DNA of 64,000 nucleotides from Purshia tridentata. Its lineage: Eukaryota > Streptophyta > Magnoliopsida > Rosales > Rosaceae. The DNA is taken from NCBI GenBank assembly GCA_003254885.1, contig QANT01000331.1, forward strand, positions 39,361-103,360, read 5' to 3'. The translations under genes and the position numbers were made by a program. The notes beneath the pieces were generated by a model that saw only the letters and a list, made by a program, of their open reading frames with translations, was not told the DNA's origin and did no database searches. Below are positions 27,273 to 35,965 of this stretch, one piece after another; the first letter of the stretch is position 1, and every line of letters starts with the position of its first letter.

Positions 27273-28230
27273 GCTAATTTTTGTGTTATGTTTTGTAGTG
27301 AGCCTTTTCATGGCTTTATGATGATGAGTTGTAGACATATTTTTATACTGAGCTTTGAATTATTTACATGATTGTTACAATGCTAGCAGTCTTACTTACA
27401 TGTGGTTTCATTATTCATTTAATGAAATGATTAGTTAAAAAATGGAGTGTAGTTTTCTCTACTGTTTGATTATCCTAGCTTATGCTTTGTTTGTGGAGTA
27501 TGATAAGGAGTGGCTTGGTTCTGTGGTATTGGCTTTGTACTGGTGATTGAAGTAGATTATAGCAGGTAACCTGGTCTGGTGGCTTCTCTTGTTCTCTCGG
27601 ACTAGCAAGGCCACCCGGGGGTAGTTCAAAACTAGAGATTGATGAACTACATGTGGTAAAAACTCAAATGTTTTAAGAAGAAATTTATTGGAAATCCTCC
27701 AGATAAAAAGTGGTTAAGAATAAGCACACTGAAAGGCGGTAGACTCATTTGTTCAATATGAGATGATTTGGTGTTTGTGCTATGTTTTGTAAGTTTTTGG
27801 CTCTATATTGATGAGTGTAGACATTTTAATACTGATCGAGCATCCAATTTTACTTGCCATCAATCCGTACATTAGGTTCTATTATAATTTTCAAAAAAAT
27901 TATAGATATGTGTTTTGACTGAATGTAATGTAGGTTGTAAATGTCAAAAAATTTAATTCAAAGGTCGAGTATAAATCCGATCATAGTTCAACTGGAAATT
28001 ACAAAATGCACTCCTTTCATATTCAGTAGTGTTACCCTTTCATGATGCACTACCCAAATTACCCCTGAAGCTTTGGTAAAAAAAATTAAAATATATATTT
28101 ACCCCCTGAAGCCAACCTTAGACAAGAAGCAATTTTTAAACAATGGCTCGTTAAATCGGCTTCAGTGAACCCTGCTTGAATCTACCACAGTATCACCAAG
28201 CAAACAGCACTCTTCCTTGTCCGTACATCA
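27273..28230. other. RPL32 3' UTR and intergenic region
   Basis: RPL32 3' sequence is followed by AT-rich DNA with no recognisable gene. The last 100 bases or so should hold the leader of the coiled-coil protein gene at 28231. Confidence 0.6.
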
Positions 28231-28854
28231 ATGGCGAGCCGCACTGCCATGGAGTGCGCGGACCATCATGCTCTGGAGAACGATCCCACTGAGTCACCTC
28301 TGGAAATTCAAATCGAGGACTCCAAAATCATCCCCGAAGCTGAAGAAAATGAGAAAGCCATGGACGTGAACAAACACGAAGAACTCGACGACAAGTTGTT
28401 CGACGTAATGCCGGAGAGAGAAACCGACAGTATCAACAAGAAAGGGGTTTACGAGCTGCGCGCGGAGATCGAACTGCTGGACTTGATGATAGCGAGGAGC
28501 GCGGTTGGGCTGCTCGATTTGCAGGTGATGAAGGAGGAATTGGATGCTGTGAAAGAGAATGAGGAAGGGGCAATGAGGGAGAGGGAGATGGAGTGGAAAA
28601 TGAGTGAGTCTCTGGAGCTGAAGAGGGCCATAGAGGAGTTGAAGAGGAAGAAGAGAGAGGAGTTGAAGGGAAGGGAGGAAAAGGCTGTGAAGGGTTGGTG
28701 GAAGGTAAAGTGGTCTCTGCCATTGCTGGGATTGACTGCTTGTGTTGGGATTGTGGCTGCTCTGGTTTTTGGTGGGAATGTGGTGAAGAAGAAGAAGAAG
28801 GCACACGATGCAACCAGAAGAAATCAAACACGAGAGAGATCAAGTGGGGACTAG
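28231..28854 (+). CDS. Small coiled-coil, C-terminally membrane-anchored protein, unrecognised
   Basis: A single uninterrupted reading frame of 207 residues, GC-richer than its surroundings. Residues 1-75 are acidic and probably disordered. About 75-155 is Glu/Lys/Arg-rich with heptad-like leucines (ELRAEIELLDLMIARSAVGL, LKRAIEELKRKKREELKG) and should form a coiled coil. A hydrophobic span (SLPLLGLTACVGIVAALVFG, about 165-185) is followed by a Lys run and a short basic tail. That arrangement suggests a tail-anchored membrane protein with its N-terminus in the cytosol. I do not recognise the family. Composition and reading-frame length support a real gene, and no intron is needed. Confidence 0.75.
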   Translation: MASRTAMECADHHALENDPTESPLEIQIEDSKIIPEAEENEKAMDVNKHEELDDKLFDVMPERETDSINKKGVYELRAEIELLDLMIARSAVGLLDLQVMKEELDAVKENEEGAMREREMEWKMSESLELKRAIEELKRKKREELKGREEKAVKGWWKVKWSLPLLGLTACVGIVAALVFGGNVVKKKKKAHDATRRNQTRERSSGD

Positions 28855-29510
28855 CAAAGTTTCAATTTTGAACAATTCTAGGCATGCACATATATCTCTA
28901 CCTCTGCCTATAATAAGTGGGAGTTTTGTTTTTCAGCTTCTTGAGGAAGTTTGATTCAATGATTCAGTTCTTTACTGTAAATAACTTGTTGATCCAGTCC
29001 TATATCTGTATGAAATTCAATAAACGATTTTTGTTGTTTTTGTTTTGTTTATACATTACTTGAATGTGCAGGTCCAAAAGAGAGAGATCCACTGAGGACC
29101 AGCCCCACAAACAAAGAGTAAGGGCCTGCTAAGCCCAAAAGCTAAGCCCATAAACCCACACCAGTAAACAAGCAATCTATATCACTAACAAACAATGATG
29201 TGGCATCCATGCTTGACATGTGTAACATAAATTGGTCTTGTTCTTGTATGGTGAAAACGTTTTTACATTTGGCAAGAGTTAATTCTCCACTAAACAAGCA
29301 ACTAAGCCGCATCAAGAAGAAGAAGAGAAAAGTATAGCTATTATAATTTCTGTCTCTGCCTGCAAAATAGTGACCTCTATGAATCAACTAGTACAAAATT
29401 GCTGGATCAGGTCCAAAAATAAAAGGAGCAGAAAACTAGTACAAAGTTCCAAAGCACCATTCATAATCAGTAGCTACAGAAATTACTAAAGCATGTCAGT
29501 TCAGTTCCAT
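28855..29510. other. Intergenic region with relic of a KIX-type gene
   Basis: Downstream of the coiled-coil gene, two stretches resemble parts of the KIX gene locus further right. 29144-29181 (AGCCCATAAACCCAC, then AGCAATC) matches its 5' region at 32590-32630. 29206-29250 (CATGCTTGACATGTG, then GGTCTTGT) matches its stop region at 33494-33525. No KIX coding body remains. The stretch 29430-29510 matches 34050-34107, the 3' flank of the intact unknown-family gene. Confidence 0.55.
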
Positions 29511-30172
29511 TCAATTTACCTCTCCTTCTGGCAACCCCCAATTGTTCCACAGTTCATTTATCTTGGGTTCCATTGTGCTCAAATATTCATCCAGCGGCGG
29601 AATCGCAAACCATAGGTACTGATCGAAACTCAGTCTTATTTCAGGTATCTCTGCCGTTTCGATCCCATTCAGTATTTTCTCCAGTTCCATGAGTTGTTCT
29701 TCCAGCATTGGCAACTTTGTGTTCATAAACTCCAGCGATTCGGGCAGACATGGATAGCTCAAAATCAACTCCATCTTTGAAATTACAGCATAAAATAAAT
29801 GATCGAGTGCTTCACGAAGCCGAGTTGCTTCTACTACTTCAAACAAGTCACTGGCAATGGGATTGCTTTCCCACAGTTCTGCATTCCTCTGCTTACTGTT
29901 CTTGAATTCCTGGTCTGCTATTTTCAGTAGATCATTGACTCTTTGTTGCACTGCGTAATGCTTGCAAACCTCTGAAATTAACCTCCTGAAATCTTGAAGC
30001 TGTATCTCCATCTCTTTCCCATCTAACATCAAGAACCTTATATAGACAAGGGAGCGAAAGAGCCGAGTCCCAAGCATAACTGCTACAGTTGTTATGGTAT
30101 TCAGACCCTTCGATTCTATTTTAGATTGAGAGCACTATTTCATCCACTGTACACAACTCTTTCCTTGTCCTT
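29511..30172 (-). pseudogene. Unknown-family copy B, no start codon, one nonsense codon
   Basis: Read on the minus strand, this copy follows copy A directly and in the same frame. The end of A (NLGLPEGQ) runs straight into the family start-like motif GKSCVQWMK, then a TAG at about 30140 where the intact copy has Glu. After that the frame is open for 188 residues from MLGTRLFRSL to EGEVN at 29511. It shares the family motifs QWMK, RLGTRL, ISKMELILSYP and LPEG with the intact copy at 34107-34895. No upstream promoter space exists between A and B. It is either a pseudogene or the second half of a broken two-repeat gene. Confidence 0.7.
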
Positions 30173-30868
30173 CTGGCAACCCCAAATTGATCCACAGTAG
30201 AGTGATCCTGGGTTCCATTCTATAGAGAAAAGCATTCATTGTTGTAAGCCCTACCTTGTCATCCAAGTTTGTTCTCAATGTACTTATGTCTGTTTCGATC
30301 CCATGCAGTTTCGTCTCCAATTCCTTGAGTTGTTGCACCAAAATTGGCAACTTCGTGCTCATCAATGTCAGCGATCTGGGCAGAGACGGATAACTCAAAA
30401 TCGATTCATCTTCGAAATCACTGCAGAAAACAATTGATCGAGCGCTTGACCAGTTGGTTCTTTGTAACCATTTCCATCAAGAACAATGCAGCTTTGCCAA
30501 TCTTGGTTCAGTGTTTGACCCCTCTGCCGAATCTTGTCCAATTCTTGGTCTGCCATTTTCAGTAGACGAGCGATTCTGCAATGCACTGCCAAGTTCTTTA
30601 ACTTCACTATAGTCATCACCTCTGAAACTGAGCGCCTGAAGTGTTCAAACTTTGCTGCCATTTCGTTCCCATCCAACGTCAAGAACATGAGAGCAATAAT
30701 GCTGCGACAAAGCCGAGTTCCGAGTCTCATTGCTTGAGAAATTATGATATTCAGAGCATCCAATTCAGTCTTCGATTGAAAGCATTCTTGCATCCACTGC
30801 ACACGGCTCTTTGATTCATTCCCTATTGAATGAAATATCGACAAATTAGAACTAGACCCTGCTTCCAT
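30135..30868 (-). pseudogene. Unknown-family copy A, one 1-base frameshift
   Basis: It starts with ATG at 30868 (MEAGSSSNLSIF) and runs through VQWMQECFQSKTELDALN, AMRLGTRLCRS and EHFRRSVSEV to VISKM. There it lacks one base relative to copies B and C (near 30404), giving a stop at about 30395. In the shifted frame the family sequence resumes (LSYPSLPRSLTLMSTKLP) and continues to NLGLPEG at about 30170, running into copy B. Family members look all-helical and soluble, with no recognised catalytic motif. I cannot name the family. Confidence 0.7.
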
Positions 30869-32860
30869 CTCCAAGAAATATAGACAATTTAAGAATGCCA
30901 ATTATTTTCAAGAAGCTATGGCTCTGAGGGAAGTTTGGATGATTTTTATGAAGGGTCATTGAGAAGAAATAAACACACAAAATATTGTCAACAGGGTCAT
31001 TGAGATGAAGAAAAATGAGTTAGTTAGTAGTTACTGTCCTTTTCTCATCTGTTGCTTATAAATTATTCGAGTATGTGTAAGTGTATGAGATGATTTTTTT
31101 ATTTTTTTATTTTTCGTTTGAGTACGTGTGTGTGGAGAACTTAATGTAAGCTTTGATTTAATTACAATTATATACTTCAATTATAACTGGTTTTCAATTT
31201 CATACCTCATTTTCAAAAACTTTCATTAAAGTACACCCAACTAGCAAATCGTGTCAATAAGTACATCTATTAGTCTGACAGCAATTCCCTCTCATAACTC
31301 TTAAGAATGATGAACTCAACAGTCAAAGAGGCCATTATCTAATGACACGACACATGTGGACTTGAGGACCTCACCATTTAGCCGATAAAAATAACCACTT
31401 GGATGAAAAATTAAAAAAACATATAAGATTTTTAAAAATAATGTAAAATACCAAAAAAATAATGAAATGTCAATTTTGGTACACGTACTTTCATAAAATT
31501 TCCACTTTAGTCATGTACATTTTTTTTTCAATTTTAGCCTTGTATTTTTTATACATTAATAATTAACATCATTTAAATTTTGATAGAAATCTAACGTGGA
31601 AGCATAGTGTAATTTTGAACATTTTCGTCTATCTAGATGTCTATTTAATCCTATTCCTACCATTTAACATATTAATTTTGATGTTAAAACTACTTATTTT
31701 CCAAACTGATTACTTTAAACGGTGGATTTGGTCTTACATGGGCATCTAGGTTGAGTAAGATGTCCAAAATGCTACTTACATGCAAATACGTCACATTTTC
31801 CATCATCAATTTAAATAAAGTTAATGAATTGAACTTAATTGTTACCGTATCGAAAATACATGATTGAAATTCTCAAAAAAGTGCTACTATTTCCACTCCC
31901 TATCTCTATTTTTTAACCCATCTTATTTTATCACTCACCATCAAATTTTAGAAAGATGTGTTAATCCACTTATCCTCCCCCAAATTACCCTTATCACTTT
32001 TCTTTCACCATGTCCTGCGTACAACCCTAACCCTCATACTAATTTATTAGTCTGACTGCACCTCTCATATACTAATTTTAAACATAATCTTACAAAATGT
32101 AAGTTGAATCTTGAATATAGATTGCAATTAATGAAGAGAAGTAGATGCTCTTTATAATGCTTGAGTATAGCACCCCCACCTATGTCCCAAGCATAACTGA
32201 TAAAACCTTTATTCTATTTAGGCCATCCAATTATTTGTTCAAATTTCTTTAAAAGATGGTGAAAAAATTGTCAAGTATAAAGCATTGATATTTTTTTTAT
32301 TGATAGTTTTTTTATAAATATGTATACATGTGTATAATACTCAAATTCATTAACTAAATTAAAGAGTACATTTATTAAAAATTAGAAAAATATGGGTCTG
32401 ATTTGCGCGAGCAATCTTAGAATTCAAATAGAGCGACTAAAGGCAAGTAAAAAACAACAACTTAAGAGTCTAATGCGTGCTTAGTTTTTTCCCTTATGTA
32501 GAATCTGCCATCATAAATCTTTTATGTAGTCCAAACAAAAAAAAAAAACCAAGGCCCAAAGTTAGTAAGATCAAGCAGTCCAGAAAGATAAGCCCATAAA
32601 CCCACGTTAGTATAAAAGCAATCAATCTAGTCTCACCCTCTTTAACCCTGCTCTGCAACTCCTGTCTGTCACCCATCTCTTGTTCAAGGTAACTCCAAGT
32701 GTTTTTGTGATATTTGATATAATACTCAATTCAGTCACAGTGATCTAGTTGTTTCATTCTTGGTTTTTTATCTTACCCTTTAATATCATGTATTGTTCTG
32801 CACTTATCACTGTAATCTGGTTTTATTTGGCGGTGTGTTCGGTTGGTTAGATTTGATTTG
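30869..32860. other. AT-rich intergenic region and KIX-gene leader
   Basis: No gene is seen from 30869 to about 32560. The sequence is AT-rich with repeat-like texture at 31140-31700, but I cannot define transposon ends. A probable non-coding first exon of the KIX gene lies at about 32640-32688, followed by GTAACT. Its intron ends with AG at 32849-32850, just before the start codon at 32861. Confidence 0.55.
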
Positions 32861-33503
32861 ATGGGTACCAATATTGATCGGAGGCCTCCTCAACATTCTC
32901 AAAGTGGAGAACCCGAAATGGGCACAACAGACGATTGTAGAAATAAAAAGTGGGCAATTGTACGACAAAATGTTGTCAATAAGATGTAAGTATATATATG
33001 CTCATAAATAGTTAAAAAGATGGTTTCCTCACTCTTTTGTTGTTAAAAACTAACTCCACCTGAATCCATGATGCCAATAATAACTTATTAAATGTATTAT
33101 TAATGCTTCATATGAAGAGTGGAGATATTAAAGAGACTACTTCCCTTCGCTGCTGATTCAGAACACCTACTCAAGAAATCTGCTGTTAGGTATGAGGAAA
33201 ATGCTTATGCTACTGCTGCAAGTCGGGTACTTTCATATCTCTTAGACCCTTAGGGTTCTTATATTTCATGCATGGTTTGCAAAGAGATTTAAATATCACA
33301 TACATTTACATAAATGTTGTTTGCTTTTCAACCCTCTTTTTATTGTGGATAGCAATGTAATCTGAGTTTTGTGTGACCTCTTTTTCCAGTTGGAGTATGG
33401 AAGTATACTTATTTGGCAGATGGGTAAGGTGGAAGAGACCAGGTCTTTTGGCCCATTTACGATGGCCCCCTCCAATCTGAAACGTCGTCGAGTGCATGCT
33501 TAA
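32861..33503 (+). CDS. Small single KIX-domain protein (MED15-like), 3 exons
   Basis: Exons 32861-32985, 33118-33226 and 33390-33503 give 115 residues. The first 30 residues are hydrophilic (MGTNIDRRPPQHSQSGEPEM). Then comes a KIX-like helical domain: KKWAIVRQNVVNKIVEILKR, LLPFAADSEHLLKKSAVRYE, ENAYATAASRLEYGSILIWQ. It aligns by eye with the N-terminal KIX domain of plant Mediator subunit MED15 (NKIMETLKRHLPF...EEKIYTAA type). A short basic tail follows (NLKRRRVHA). MED15 uses KIX to bind activators. This protein has only that domain, so it might act as a competitor or adaptor, which is inference. All splice sites are GT-AG and phases agree. It is convergent with the unknown-family gene at 34107-34895 and appears to have been duplicated with it. 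Confidence 0.8.
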
Positions 33504-34106
33504 CATGTGCTCTAACATGGTCTTGTATAAATAAATTTATGAAATAAAAAATTTAAGAACCTCACATTTTTATGGAAGAATAGAAAGAATCTATTCCTAT
33601 AGTTATTTTTTATTCTGCATGTTGTTTGTTTTACAAGCTATTTCAATTGTCCTGGATTCGCAATGAAATCACAATGCATCATAAGTAAAGGGATTTAGTT
33701 GTAGTGTGTTAAGCAAGTAGAGCATTTGTTATGCTTTTCTATATGAGAGAGTTTGAATCCATCTCCTTGAGTCATATGTGTTGCAGCAACTGTGATCACA
33801 GCCATTATGATCCATATGAAGCAGTCCATACTGTCATGGGTCATATCAGTTTTGTGTTTTTAAGGATTCTCTTATTGTCAAATTATGGTGTGTTAATAGT
33901 TTCTTTATTCCATCACGATTTCAACTCAAATACTAAACGTGTGAGTAGAGAGAGAGAGGCATGATAATTGGAGTACTCAGTTGGAATTTGCAAAGCTTAA
34001 CCATTTTACAGATATGGGTTACAAAATACTGAAATTCTGCATCAAAGCAGAAAACTAGTACTAAATCTTATATGTAGCTACAAAAACCACTTAAAGCATG
34101 TCAGAT
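33504..34106. other. Convergent region between KIX gene and unknown-family copy C
   Basis: It contains both 3' flanks. 34040-34106 (GCAGAAAACTAGTAC, TAAAGCATGTCAG) matches 29430-29500, the 3' flank of copy B. No further gene. Confidence 0.6.
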
Positions 34107-34895
34107 TCAAGCATTTTGTGTCTTAATCTCTCTTTCTTCTCCTTCTGGCAACCCCAAATTGTTCCACACTTGATGTATCTTGGGCTCCATTACATTCAGA
34201 AAATCATTAATGGTCGAATCTGCAAACACAACCAGGTCAGTGAAGTCTTCACCAAACCTATTGATCTTCCTCTCCATCCCATTCAATATCGTCTCCAATT
34301 TCTTGAGGTGTTCTACCACAATTGGTAACTTTGTGTACATCAATGCTTGCGATTCAGACAGATAAGGAGAGCTCAAAATCGCCTCCATCTTCGAAATTAC
34401 CCCGAAATATAATTGATCCAGCACTCGACCAATCGTACCATAATTTGCATCTTCATAGAGTCCAGTACTTATCGAATTATATATCATAGCGGTCGAGCAT
34501 TCCCTCAGTTTCTGATTCATCTTCTGCTTAATCTTGTCCAATTCTTGGTCTGCTACATCCAGTAGATGAGTGATTCTGCGTTTTACAGCATAGCCCTTGC
34601 AATCGATTGTGGACTTTGAAACCCTTGCCTCTGAAACTGAACGCCTGAAATTTTGAAACTTTGGTGCCATCTCTTTCCCTTGGCACATCAAGAACATTAG
34701 GACCATGACATTGCGAGAGAGACGAGTCCCAAGCCTGATTGCTAGAACGTGTATGGTATTCAGAGCATCCAATTGTTGCTTAGATTCAAAGTACTCTTTC
34801 ATCCACTGCATACAACTCTTTCCCTCACATTTTTCTGAATCACTTCTCAACAAATTGGGTTTAACACGATTACCAACTGAACTACAACTCTCCAT
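34107..34895 (-). CDS. Unknown-family copy C, intact 262-residue protein
   Basis: An uninterrupted single-exon frame from ATG at 34895 (MESCSSVGNRVKPNLLRSDS) to the stop at 34107. Predicted character: soluble, helical, moderately basic at the start. Motifs shared with copies A and B are QWMKEYFESKQQLDALNT, RLGTRLSRN, FQNFRRSVSEA, DQELDKIKQK, ISKMEAILSSPYLSES, TKLPIVVEHLKKLETIL and VWNNLGLPEGE. There is no signal peptide, no clear membrane segment and no known domain that I can name. It is the only unbroken member of three local copies, and it is paired tail-to-tail with the KIX gene. Confidence 0.75.
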   Translation of the reverse strand: MESCSSVGNRVKPNLLRSDSEKCEGKSCMQWMKEYFESKQQLDALNTIHVLAIRLGTRLSRNVMVLMFLMCQGKEMAPKFQNFRRSVSEARVSKSTIDCKGYAVKRRITHLLDVADQELDKIKQKMNQKLRECSTAMIYNSISTGLYEDANYGTIGRVLDQLYFGVISKMEAILSSPYLSESQALMYTKLPIVVEHLKKLETILNGMERKINRFGEDFTDLVVFADSTINDFLNVMEPKIHQVWNNLGLPEGEEREIKTQNA

Positions 34896-35033
34896 CTCTC
34901 AAACAACTCTTTCAATTTTCAAACCCAAATTAATATATACACGCACACAATATATATATATATATATATATATTGCTCTCTCTCTTCTTCTTTTTTTGAA
35001 AAAGGGGATTTTAGACATTCTCCATCTCTCTTT

Positions 35034-35084
<51 letters not shown>

Positions 35085-35640
35085 TCACACACAAAAGCAC
35101 AGTTTTGAAGGCTACGAAAAAGCTAATTTCCTTTTTTCTTTTTATTATTTGTAATTGTTTTATCTTTTATTTTTAAAGTTAAGTCTAAGTTCTAACTCTA
35201 GTGCGCAATTTTATGAAATCAATTAAATCGACCAAATCTTTTTTTTTTTTATTAATTATAGAACTACCCATCCTAATCTTGAATTAATTGACATTTTTTT
35301 TTGTTTATACATTACTTGAAAATTAAAAATTTATATGAAACGAATTTTTTGGTGGAAAGATGAAATATCCAAACTTTCCTTGGAAAAGGAGATACAGAGC
35401 AGCCCAAAAGAGTGAGATTAGTAGCCCAATAAACAAAGGCACCCAAAAGACAATATAAGCCCAATCTATCAAGAGCACGCTAGAAAAAATAAGATAAAAA
35501 GTAAAATCACAAACTTTACATTCGGTGAAATAATTTATTGACACCTAGTGGCGGTGACGGAGACCTTTTCTCCCCTCTCTACCTCTCTTCTTCAGCTTCT
35601 GCTTTTCATTGTAGTATGAATTATTCCTGAAAGACAACTC
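34896..35640. other. Upstream of copy C, with microsatellites and a duplication relic
   Basis: AT repeat 34950-34973 and CT repeat 35037-35080 lie in the probable promoter or leader of copy C. The word TTGTTTATACATTACTTGAA near 35302 also occurs near 29045, and AGCCCA-rich sequence follows both. This suggests the edge of a third duplication unit. Confidence 0.55.
35037..35080. repeat. CT dinucleotide microsatellite
   Basis: About 22 uninterrupted CT units, read as GA in the sense of copy C. It lies about 140 bases upstream of the copy C start codon. Confidence 0.95.
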
Positions 35641-35965
35641 TGGCTAAAATCTCAGAAATTGTAGACCATCCTGGTTACTTGGACCACAAGAATGACCCCG
35701 ATATATATTTTCAAACAACTCGATTCAACTTCTGAGATGGTACTGCCATCCACAGTAGTAATCAACCCAAATCCAATGGCAAGCCTCTGGATCGCTGTGG
35801 TAAGACAGCACACATCTCTTCCTTTTGTTCAACCTCAACATGATGCAAAGCAAAGTGGTGATCAGGAACATAACCAAGTTCCTTCAATTTTCCTCCCAAC
35901 CAATCCAGTTTTTGATAGATTTGCTCACAAAGTACGTGGGACCTGACCTATCTCTAGAAACATAT
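35641..35965 (-). pseudogene. Decayed E+/DYW tail of the adjoining PPR gene
   Basis: On the minus strand directly after the PPR stop, recognisable E+ sequence persists: LRHEYVSRDRS in one frame, then EQIYQKLDWLGGKLKELGYV and a FALHHVEVEQKEEM-like stretch. The start of a DYW domain follows (a YHSERLAIGFGLI-like stretch, broken by a few extra bases near 35790). The rest of the DYW deaminase is hardly detectable. A 7-base tandem duplication (TGAGAGT twice, 35982-35995) and a 5-base one (GACCT twice, 35940-35949) cause and then cancel a frameshift. In between they leave stops that end the protein at 35966. Confidence 0.75.

Noticed and set aside
28294-28843. Long minus-strand frames (177 and 136 codons) opposite the coiled-coil gene
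   Set aside because: Compositional shadows of the GA-rich plus-strand gene; Ser/Pro/Leu-only content without motifs.
31140-31700. Possible LTR or MULE element in the AT-rich gap
   Set aside because: Repeat-like texture only; I could not find terminal repeats or target-site duplications by eye.
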